Part shown: one piece after another, positions 23,884-32,303 of the stretch
Numbering within the stretch: position 1 is the first letter of the stretch
Layout: every line of letters starts with the position of its first letter
From: Propionibacteriaceae bacterium
GTDB lineage: Bacteria > Actinomycetota > Actinomycetes > Propionibacteriales > Propionibacteriaceae
Assembly (NCBI GenBank): GCA_031261485.1
Contig: JAISJO010000015.1
Coordinates: forward strand, 1 to 32,303
Direction: 5' to 3'
Length of the DNA: 32,303 bases
Position numbers and translations under genes: made by a program
The notes under the pieces: generated by a model
What the model saw: only the letters and a program-made list of their open reading frames with translations
Told to the model about the DNA's origin: nothing
Databases searched by the model: none

Positions 23884-24249
23884 CTATTCAGTGCTCAGTC
23901 TTGCTTGCCGCCGAGTAAGAGTATCAATGAGAGCAACTGTATCCTGGTTGGTGTTGTACAGAGCAAGCCCAATGATGGCAAGTTCTTGTCTGATAAGCGT
24001 GTAGTAGAGGCGGTAGGGGTATTTGGGGATGGAGAATCCGCGAACAGTGGGTAGCTCCGGCACTTGCGCCCCGGCCTCAGGCCAAAGTCGCAACAATTCA
24101 ACGACTGTCTCGACCTTGACAAGGAACCGCTTACCATTGTCTGGACTCGGATGAGTGCTGTAATACTCGACGATTTCGGCCAACTCTGCTTGAGTTTCAG
24201 GGTCGAAATGGAAGTCGTAAATCACCTCATCGTCCACTATCCCACCCAT
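23884..24249 (-). CDS. ParE/RelE-family toxin
   Basis: About 121 residues. Sequence features of the ParE/RelE superfamily are YDFHFDPETQAELAEIVEYY near the start, then LLRLWPEAGAQVPELPTVRGFSIPKYPYRLYYTL and a last strand LAIIGLALYNTNQD. It would act on gyrase or mRNA; the two modes cannot be separated by sequence. ATG 24249 lies inside the end of the antitoxin gene, with AGGA 3 nt upstream; GTG 24237 or 24225 are alternatives. A frame from 24285 is open but starts too far into the antitoxin. The overlap with the antitoxin suggests coupled translation. It converges with the ABC exporter. Confidence 0.78.
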   Translation of the reverse strand: MGGIVDDEVIYDFHFDPETQAELAEIVEYYSTHPSPDNGKRFLVKVETVVELLRLWPEAGAQVPELPTVRGFSIPKYPYRLYYTLIRQELAIIGLALYNTNQDTVALIDTLTRRQARLSTE

Positions 24250-24418
24250 GCTTCCTGCGGATAGCGGCAAACACATCCTTTGCATCAGTCAGATGACCTG
24301 ATTCTTTTGCAGCTATAGCGGCTTCCAGGCGACCTCGAAGATACTCAAGAAAGCGTGGATCGCGCTCATAATCCCAAGTCAATGGGGACTTGGCACTGAC
24401 ATCTCGTGCAACGCTCAT
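24227..24418 (-). CDS. Antitoxin of the ParE-type pair
   Basis: 63 residues, short, charged and mostly helical: YERDPRFLEYLRGRLEAAI followed by DAKDVFAAIRRKHGW. This is typical of the C-terminal toxin-wrapping part of small ParD-like antitoxins. The ATG at 24418 follows AGGAGG by 8 nt; an in-frame GTG at 24427 would lie inside that site. It precedes and overlaps the toxin gene, the usual order. The DNA-binding part, if any, is very short, so autoregulation is uncertain. Confidence 0.72.
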   Translation of the reverse strand: MSVARDVSAKSPLTWDYERDPRFLEYLRGRLEAAIAAKESGHLTDAKDVFAAIRRKHGWDSGR

Positions 24419-24482
24419 ACTTGGCACCTCCTATCGATACTCTACCAGTCTGTTCATTCGACGATTCAGCATCCGAGTTGCA

Positions 24483-25145
24483 CTAGCCGATGTGTTTGAG
24501 GGCTTCTCGTCGGCTGAGGGGGCTCAGGTCGTGGGTGTTGGCGTAGTTCAAGACCCAGTCGGGGTTTGTGCGGGCGAAGTCGCGTAGGGCCCAGCCGATG
24601 GCTTTTCGGATGAAAAACTCCTTGTCAGCTGAGTTTGTCTCAATGACTTCTGTCAGCAGTTCGGTATCGGTGTCGTGGCCGCGCTGGAGTTGGGAGATGA
24701 TGGACAGTCGCCGCAGCCAGAAGGATTCTGCGCGACTCCACCCTCGAACGATGCGTCCGGTCTCCTCAGGATGCGTGTCGTGGAGCACACGGATACGATG
24801 GGCGATCTCGTCCACGAAATCCCACCAGGCACCCGTGAGCGCCTGGTGTTCGTGAAGTGGGACGAGACTGAGTTGTCCCAAGGCGGGTTTCAGCCCGGTC
24901 AACGCGATGGCCGCGTACCTCTCCTCCCGAAAGGTCGCCTCATCGAAGAGCTGTCTTGATGCGGAGTCAATCTGTGCCAGGTCAGGGTCGCATTCCTTGG
25001 CCACGGCACGCACAATTCGGCGCATCTCGTCAGTCGTGAACCCATAAAAGTCCATGTCAGACTTCATATAGGCCTTCTGTCCCGCCGCTCGTACTGGGTC
25101 GCCGCCCTCGGCGAAGCGCCGTCGTATTTCTGTCACCAAGTCCAT
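24483..25145 (-). CDS. DNA alkylation repair protein AlkD-like
   Basis: 220 residues, all-helical HEAT-repeat-like DNA glycosylase that removes cationic alkylated bases such as 3- and 7-methylpurines. Landmarks are YMKSDMDFYGFTTDEMRRIV near 26-45, WWDFVDEIAHR near 111-121, FWLRRLSIISQL near 146-157 and the C-terminal FFIRKAIGWALRDFARTNPDWV. The start is ATG 25145. There is no ribosome site, but TACTGT lies 7 nt upstream on the minus strand, consistent with a leaderless transcript. The frame remains open through the repeat at 25179-25430, yet that extension is repeat DNA and not part of the protein. It is a lone gene. Confidence 0.85.
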   Translation of the reverse strand: MDLVTEIRRRFAEGGDPVRAAGQKAYMKSDMDFYGFTTDEMRRIVRAVAKECDPDLAQIDSASRQLFDEATFREERYAAIALTGLKPALGQLSLVPLHEHQALTGAWWDFVDEIAHRIRVLHDTHPEETGRIVRGWSRAESFWLRRLSIISQLQRGHDTDTELLTEVIETNSADKEFFIRKAIGWALRDFARTNPDWVLNYANTHDLSPLSRREALKHIG

Positions 25146-25178
25146 AGGAACAACAGTACAGTTCAGGCCGCCCGTGCT

Positions 25179-25420
25179 GACATAAGGACAGGATGTCGGA
25201 CAAAATGGTTCACTCCCCAACCCCGCCGCGCCCGGCGCGGGGGGTCCCCACATACCGGAGGACGGCCACGCCCAAATCCAACGGAACAAGGCTGGGCCGC
25301 CCGAGGATGTGTGGGGGTTAGCCGAGGCAGGTCGGGGAGTTGGAAACTGAACAAGACCGACCGAGAGATTGCACTTACCAGCGGAAGTGAGCTGAGGCAG
25401 GTCGGGGAGTTGGAAACTGA
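25179..25420. repeat. 172-bp dispersed repeat R, copy 2, plus an extra end unit
   Basis: 25179-25350 match 199-370 without net indel; the core near 25270-25289 is unrelated between copies. Here the end block GAGGCAGGTCGGGGAGTT plus GGAAACTGA occurs twice, at 25324-25350 and 25394-25420, a 70-bp step. The gap 25146-25478 holds only this repeat and the small palindrome next to it. Confidence 0.6.
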
Positions 25421-25432
25421 CCAACGTCAACT

Positions 25433-25460
25433 AGATCCTGCGACTACGCGCAGGATGACA
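25433..25460. repeat. GTCAT palindromic repeat unit
   Basis: GATCCTGCG-ACTA-CGCGCAGGAT followed by GAC: the single-hairpin form of the family, in reverse orientation relative to most copies. Confidence 0.55.
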
Positions 25461-25478
25461 GCGGTGCATCTCCAGTGC

Positions 25479-28204
<2,726 letters not shown>

Positions 28205-28237
28205 GTCGGGTGTGGGCGCGTTGGGAGAGGTCCGCGT

Positions 28238-28266
28238 TTGGCTCGCGCGCCCGCTCACGGTAGTAT
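28238..28266 (+). promoter_or_regulatory. Promoter of the bS22 gene
   Basis: TTGGCT (28238-28243), 17 bp, TAGTAT (28261-28266), about 67 nt before the GTG start and downstream of the proC stop. Confidence 0.5.
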
Positions 28267-28332
28267 CGGTAGTCGGTCGGCGTATCGTCGACTGTGATTT
28301 TACGTGAAATTCTCCGCGAGGAAAGGTCAACA

Positions 28333-28434
28333 GTGGGTTCGGTCATCAAGAAGCGCCGCAAGCGCATGGCGAAGAAGAAGCACCGCAAGCTGCTGAAGAA
28401 GACACGCATTCAGCGTCGTCGTGCAGGCCGCTAA
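28333..28434 (+). CDS. Small ribosomal protein bS22 (AURKAIP1/COX24-like), 33 residues
   Basis: Very short and very basic: [16 protein letters not shown], then [17 protein letters not shown]. This matches the actinobacterial AURKAIP1/COX24 domain protein shown to be a small-subunit ribosomal protein, bS22, in mycobacteria. Start: GTG 28333 with GAGGAAAGG about 6 nt upstream; stop TAA 28432. Its position after proC is common in actinobacteria. It is easily missed because of its length. Confidence 0.93.
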   Translation: MGSVIKKRRKRMAKKKHRKLLKKTRIQRRRAGR

Positions 28435-28463
28435 GTAGTGCCCCCGAAGCGGCGAGGGTCGTT

Positions 28464-29096
28464 ATGTCCATCGTCCATGTGATGCGTCACGGCCAGGTGT
28501 ACAACCCTGGGCGCGTCCTCTACGAGCGTTTGCCGGATTTCCACCTGTCCGATTTGGGTCGTGACATGGCGTCGAAGGCGTCGCGGTGGTACGAGGGTCA
28601 TCCCATCACTCATTTGCGTTGCTCTCCTTTGGAGCGCGCGCAGGAGACGATGGAACCTGTCCACGCACTCTTCCCTGACCTCGAAGTCGTCACCGACGCC
28701 CGGGTCATCGAGGCGGGCAACGAACTTCGGGGCCAAGTCATGGGCCACACAGCTCAAGCCGCCCGTGACCCCAAGAACTGGCATCTGTTCCTCCACCCGC
28801 TGCGCCCATCGTGGGGTGAAGCGTATGCCGACATGGCTATGCGGATGAATGCCGCGCTGCGCGACGCCGCCGACGCCGCCGGGGATGGGGAGGCCATCAT
28901 CGTCTCCCATCAACTTCCCATTTGGATAACGCGCTTGTCAGCGAACGGTCGCCATCTGTGGCATGACCCACGCAAGAGGCAATGTACGCTCTGTTCGATC
29001 ACGACGTTTCATTTGTACGACGGGGCTGTCGCGCGCATTGAGTACGCCGAGCCCGCCGGTGACTTGCTCCCGAATGCCCCGCACTACGGGTTCTAG
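28464..29096 (+). CDS. Histidine phosphatase family protein
   Basis: 210 residues, branch 1 of the histidine phosphatase (phosphoglycerate mutase-like) superfamily. The phospho-accepting H9 is in VMRHGQVYNP, with CSPLERAQET (about 53-62) as the second Arg motif and the second His in IIVSHQLPI near 147. The substrate is not predictable; some relatives dephosphorylate sugar phosphates or nucleotides. Start: ATG 28464 after GAGGG. It follows bS22 by 29 bp and may share its transcript. Its TAG stop overlaps the TAG of nagA on the other strand within the palindrome CTAG. Confidence 0.87.
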   Translation: MSIVHVMRHGQVYNPGRVLYERLPDFHLSDLGRDMASKASRWYEGHPITHLRCSPLERAQETMEPVHALFPDLEVVTDARVIEAGNELRGQVMGHTAQAARDPKNWHLFLHPLRPSWGEAYADMAMRMNAALRDAADAAGDGEAIIVSHQLPIWITRLSANGRHLWHDPRKRQCTLCSITTFHLYDGAVARIEYAEPAGDLLPNAPHYGF

Positions 29097-30265
29097 TTCA
29101 CCCACTGTCCATGGCGCATGACCCGCGTTACGTTGCAGTCGTCGTCCAGAACGACAAAGTCCGCAAAGAGACCCTTCGCAATTCGTCCGACGTGTGACAG
29201 GCCGAGGTAATCAGCGGGGTTGCACGTCGCGGCTCGCAGGGCGACTTCCAGCGGTACACCCGCCCGTACGGCTGTACGGACAGCCTTGTCCAAAGTCAGC
29301 GTCGAACCGGCGATAGTGGTTGTGCCTGCGATGAGGGCGATACCGTCACGAACCTCCACAGGAAGAGCCCCGAGCAGGTAATCGCCGTCGGTGAATCCAG
29401 CAGCCGCCATGGCGTCCGTGATGAGAACCACCTTGTCAGGCTTGGTACGTGCGACGTGGGCGATGAGGTCGGGATGGACATGCACCCCATCGCAGACCAA
29501 CTCCACCCACATACGCGGGTCTGCCCAACAAGCCAGAACCGGACCCGGGCGGCGATGAAGCAAAGGTGGCATGGCGTTGAACAAATGTGTCGTCCCTCGT
29601 GCCCCTGCCGCGATACCTGCCAACGCCTCGTCATAGTCAGCGCCAGTATGCCCAATTGCCACGACGACACCGCGCGAAGTCATCAAGGCAATGGCGTCCA
29701 GGGCCCCTGGCTTCTCGGGAGCAATGGTCACCATCCGTACAACGTCCGTACAAGCATCAAGCAGCCGAGTCACGTCATCCAAGTCGGGGTCAACCAGGAG
29801 CGACTCTTCATGTGCGCCCTTGAAGTGCTCAGACAACCAGGGCCCTTCGAGATGTACCCCAGCCAATTCGCCCGTCTCGACCAGTGCGCTCAGAGCCCGA
29901 ATCTGCGTCTCCAGAGTCTCGATTGACCCGGTGACAAGGGATGCGAGCATCGTCGTCGTGCCGTGGGCGAGATGGGTGGCCAAGACTGTTCGGGCTTGAT
30001 CCACGCCGTCGCCGAAGTTTGTCCCGCCGCCGCCATGGGAGTGCACATCCACAAAGCCAGGAGACAGGACCCCGTCAACGTCAACGACTCCCTCGCCAGC
30101 GAGGTTGACTTCGGTTACAGAATGAACACCTGCCCCAACTACTGTCTCATCAGGCGGCCGCTCACCCGCAGAAGACGCATCAACGATGCGGTCTCCTTCA
30201 ACCCGGACCCAGCCATTCTTGACCAGGCCCGTCGGCGTGAGCATCGCCCGAGCGCGCAGAATCAT
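29093..30265 (-). CDS. nagA: N-acetylglucosamine-6-phosphate deacetylase
   Basis: Removes acetate from GlcNAc-6-phosphate, giving glucosamine-6-phosphate for NagB. 390 residues from ATG 30265. Amidohydrolase motifs are VDVHSHGGGG with H75 and H77, metal ligand E140 in HLEGPWL, H206 in GHTGADYD, H227 in HLFNAMPPL, then CDGVHVHP and catalytic D284 in ITDAM. The ATG overlaps the nagB stop as TGATG, a strong sign of coupling; a GTG 3 nt upstream is in frame but less likely. The gene ends tail to tail with the histidine phosphatase gene without an intervening terminator. Confidence 0.95.
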   Translation of the reverse strand: MILRARAMLTPTGLVKNGWVRVEGDRIVDASSAGERPPDETVVGAGVHSVTEVNLAGEGVVDVDGVLSPGFVDVHSHGGGGTNFGDGVDQARTVLATHLAHGTTTMLASLVTGSIETLETQIRALSALVETGELAGVHLEGPWLSEHFKGAHEESLLVDPDLDDVTRLLDACTDVVRMVTIAPEKPGALDAIALMTSRGVVVAIGHTGADYDEALAGIAAGARGTTHLFNAMPPLLHRRPGPVLACWADPRMWVELVCDGVHVHPDLIAHVARTKPDKVVLITDAMAAAGFTDGDYLLGALPVEVRDGIALIAGTTTIAGSTLTLDKAVRTAVRAGVPLEVALRAATCNPADYLGLSHVGRIAKGLFADFVVLDDDCNVTRVMRHGQWVN

Positions 30266-31050
30266 CACACGTCCAGTCTCTGCCAGTCAGGCAGATTGGC
30301 GTACACCTCTTGGTAGTACGACGCGAGCGCGAGTTCCGAGGCCGCCGCCACGTCGATGACGATGGTGGCGTGCTGGTGCATTTGCAGGACGGAACCGGGC
30401 CACATCGATGTGATCGGCCCTTCGATGATGGCGGCGATGGCGTTCGCTTTGCCCTGGCCTGTGGCGACGAGGACGACATGGCGAGCGTCCATGATGGTCC
30501 CGAGCCCCTGGGTGATGCAGTGTTTGGGCACGTCAGCAATAGAATCGAAGAAGCGGGCGTTGTCTTTGAGAGTACGCGGCGCGAGGGTCTTGATTCGTGT
30601 GCGGGAGGCGAGCGATGAGGTCGGTTCATTGAACCCGACATGTCCGTTTGTGCCGACGCCGAGGATTTGGATGTCGACTCCGCCAGCATCGCGGATGGCA
30701 GCTTCGTACCTCTCGCCCGCGCCTTCTGGCGCTAGTCCGTCGGGCACATGGACGCGCGAGGGGTCCAGGCCCAAGGGTTCGGTCACTGTGCGGCGAATAG
30801 TGTCGTGGTAGCTCTGGCGGTGCGTGTACGGCAGGCCGACGTACTCATCCAGGGCAAAAGCCGAGGCTTGGCTCAGGTCCAATTCCCCTGTGGCGACCAA
30901 AGCGGCAAGTTCGGCATATGTGGCGAGCGGCGACGAACCGGTGGCCACGCCAAGCACGACCCCCGGCCCGACAGTTTGTGCGATTTGCGCGACCTTGGCG
31001 GCCCCGATTTCACCGACTCGACGTTCGGTTGGGCAGATGATGACTTCCAT
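30265..31050 (-). CDS. nagB: Glucosamine-6-phosphate deaminase
   Basis: Converts glucosamine-6-phosphate to fructose-6-phosphate and ammonia, feeding glycolysis. 261 residues. Phosphate-binding GVATGSSP is at 34-41, catalytic D68 in ALDEYVG, and the active-site loop GVGTNGHVGFNEP at 131-143 with H137 and E142. The N at the position of E. coli D141 is as in Bacillus NagB. Start: ATG 31050 with AGGAAAGGAC upstream. It is first gene of nagB-nagA, divergent from the ROK regulator, so control by that regulator is likely. Confidence 0.95.
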   Translation of the reverse strand: MEVIICPTERRVGEIGAAKVAQIAQTVGPGVVLGVATGSSPLATYAELAALVATGELDLSQASAFALDEYVGLPYTHRQSYHDTIRRTVTEPLGLDPSRVHVPDGLAPEGAGERYEAAIRDAGGVDIQILGVGTNGHVGFNEPTSSLASRTRIKTLAPRTLKDNARFFDSIADVPKHCITQGLGTIMDARHVVLVATGQGKANAIAAIIEGPITSMWPGSVLQMHQHATIVIDVAAASELALASYYQEVYANLPDWQRLDV

Positions 31051-31188
31051 GGGTGTCCTTTCCTGTCTTCATGCTAGTGGCATTGAAGCTCTAGTCGTCC
31101 AAAGGCGTCGCTCGTCACAATGCCCATCGCCGCCGAATCCTTACCCCTGTGGAGAGACCTCGAGCGCCGCTGTGATGGGAGTCTCGAT

Positions 31189-31269
31189 TGAAACGTCTTT
31201 GATAACAGTTTCATCACGATTCCCGGATTTCGCTTGACCTTTAGATGTTTGTAAAGTTTACTAACATCT
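31189..31269. promoter_or_regulatory. ROK/nag intergenic operator region
   Basis: A 27-bp near-palindrome at 31243-31269 (AGATGTTTGTAAA, G, TTTACTAACATCT, one mismatch) sits between a -35-like TTGACC (31234-31239) and the ROK start codon and covers TTTACT (31257-31262, spacing 17). A second weaker dyad is TGAAAC-N13-GTTTCA (31189-31213), nearer nagB. Together they look like operators for the ROK protein on both divergent promoters. The ROK ATG at 31270 has no ribosome site, so this transcript may also be leaderless. Confidence 0.6.
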
Positions 31270-32303
31270 ATGCAGACAGATGCAACTCAGCTCCTGTACC
31301 GGCCCAAAGGTGGGCGGAGGAGCTTGCGACCCCAAGACGGGCGCCAAAGCAATCTGTCGCTGATTCTGCAATCTCTCTTCGACGAACCTCAACTGACAAG
31401 GGCAGACTTGGCCCGTTCGACGGGGTTGACCAGGGTCACTATCTCCGACCTCGTGGCGAAACTCATTGACGAAAGTCTCGTCGAGGAGACTGGTTGGACC
31501 GCTGGCATACGCCCTGGCAAGCCTGCTGCCACTCTGGCTGTGCGCGCAGACACCTACGACATCGTGGCCCTTGACATGTCCGCGCCTGACAAAGTTCTTG
31601 GCGGAGTCTTCTCCCTGTACGGTGAGCAGCGCACTGCCCTCAGCATCGACCTAGCCGGACGCACAGGGCAGGCCGCCATCGACGCACTTCTCGACATGGT
31701 GGGGCAATGTGTGAGTGCCGCCACTCACCCAATCCTTGGTATAGGTGTGGGAACCCCGGGCACCGTGGACGCGGTTGGCTCTGTCATCTCCGCCCCCAAC
31801 CTGGCCTGGCATGAAGTACCACTCCAGGACATGATTTTCGAGCGCTTCGACTTGCCGGTCGCCGTCCAAAACGATGCGAACGCGGCTGCGGTGGCCGAGC
31901 GTTCCTTCACTGACTGCCCCAGCAGTTTCATTCGTGTCCAGGTCACCAAAGGCGTGGGCGCAGGTATTCTCCTCAGCGGCTCTCTCATCTTGGGCGGCTC
32001 GGCGGCGGCTGGAGAAATCGGTCATGTCGTCATCGAACGGGACGGTGTGACGTGCTCATGCGGCAAGCAAGGTTGCCTGGAAACCTGGATTTCCGTTCCA
32101 GCACTGCGGGGACGTGTGGAAGCCGACTCTGGGTCCCAAGACGAGATTTTGGCGGAAGCCGGGCGTCGTCTCGGTATGGCTCTCGCCCCTGTCGTGGCTG
32201 CCCTTGACCTCCACGATATCGTCCTTGGTGGGCCAGCCGACCTCTTGGGTGGCCCGTTCTTGCAAGCGTCGCAGGAACTCATCATTGACCGTACACATTC
32301 TGA
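31270..32303 (+). CDS. ROK family transcriptional regulator, 3' end beyond window
   Basis: 344 residues are visible before the window ends. An N-terminal winged HTH (about 28-75: LTRADLARSTGLTRVTISDL, then VAKLIDESLVEETG) precedes the ROK sugar-kinase-like domain. That domain has GIGVGTPGTVD near 160-170, QNDANAAAVAE near 200, GEIGHVVI near 246, and the zinc motif CSCGKQGCLE near 260-269. This is the NagC/XylR repressor type. The frame is open from ATG 31270 to 32303. Its divergence from nagBA and the palindromes between them make it the likely amino-sugar-responsive repressor. The effector (GlcNAc-6-phosphate or glucosamine-6-phosphate) is inference. Confidence 0.9.
   Translation, partial: MQTDATQLLYRPKGGRRSLRPQDGRQSNLSLILQSLFDEPQLTRADLARSTGLTRVTISDLVAKLIDESLVEETGWTAGIRPGKPAATLAVRADTYDIVALDMSAPDKVLGGVFSLYGEQRTALSIDLAGRTGQAAIDALLDMVGQCVSAATHPILGIGVGTPGTVDAVGSVISAPNLAWHEVPLQDMIFERFDLPVAVQNDANAAAVAERSFTDCPSSFIRVQVTKGVGAGILLSGSLILGGSAAAGEIGHVVIERDGVTCSCGKQGCLETWISVPALRGRVEADSGSQDEILAEAGRRLGMALAPVVAALDLHDIVLGGPADLLGGPFLQASQELIIDRTHS

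Noticed and set aside
25324..25420. Two copies of GGCAGGTCGGGGAGTT plus GGAAACTGA, 70 bp apart, considered as a short CRISPR array
   Set aside because: Only two repeats, no matching spacing further on, no cas genes, and the block is the end of a dispersed repeat.
25146..25430. N-terminal extension of the alkD frame into the repeat
   Set aside because: The added residues are encoded by repeat R, which also occurs at 199-370 away from alkD. AlkD homology begins at ATG 25145.

Overview
The window is a piece of chromosome from an actinobacterium (Actinomycetota). The evidence is a dnaK-grpE-dnaJ-hspR operon with two HspR (HAIR) operators, a 33-residue bS22-type ribosomal protein next to proC, DUF2510 and DUF4190 membrane proteins, moderately high G+C (by eye) and several genes that appear to be leaderless. 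I cannot name the genus. The amino-sugar genes (nagB, nagA and a ROK regulator), a GH10 xylanase and a GPH-type sugar symporter suggest a saccharolytic, possibly host-associated organism; that is inference. No rRNA, tRNA, CRISPR array, phage or insertion sequence was seen.

Layout. 1-565 has no gene; it holds a palindromic element, a 172-bp dispersed repeat and a promoter with a strong palindrome. 575-1951 is a sugar:cation symporter, facing nicotinamidase (pncA, minus). 2940-5576 (minus) holds an XRE/eight-helix membrane regulator and two poorly known proteins, one of them membrane-anchored and NPCBM-like. 5918-7102 (minus) is a DUF4143 ATPase with tandem operators, followed on the plus strand by a 151-residue unknown protein and a decapitated RelE toxin. 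8068-12224 is the chaperone operon. 12275-15790 carries a CapA-like lipoprotein, a GH10 xylanase and a PQ-loop (SWEET-like) membrane protein. 15832-16785 (minus) is a DUF2510 membrane protein. 16989-20039 is an SDR dehydrogenase plus a large FAD oxidoreductase. 20156-21646 is a tandem pair of DUF4190 proteins duplicated with their promoter. 21712-21906 is a deleted alcohol dehydrogenase remnant. 21932-23839 is an ABC exporter. 24227-24418 and 23884-24249 form a ParE-type toxin-antitoxin pair. Then come alkD, an aldo/keto reductase, asd-proC, bS22, a histidine phosphatase, nagA-nagB and the 5' part of a ROK repressor cut by the window end.

How the genes work together. HspR should repress its own operon through the two HAIR sites that flank and overlap the dnaK promoter. 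The ROK protein, diverging from nagBA and preceded by a 27-bp near-palindrome, is the likely regulator of N-acetylglucosamine-6-phosphate breakdown. The SDR/FAD pair has a LacI-type operator on its promoter, so it is probably sugar-responsive, but its substrate is unknown.

The most unusual structure is a family of small palindromic repeats (core GTCATTCTGCGC ... GTCGCAGAATCC). They sit in many intergenic gaps and have also entered the FAD oxidoreductase gene twice without breaking its reading frame. Two further dispersed elements, a nested-palindrome element of about 150 bp and a 172-bp repeat with a variable 20-nt core, each occur twice and match no family I recognise.
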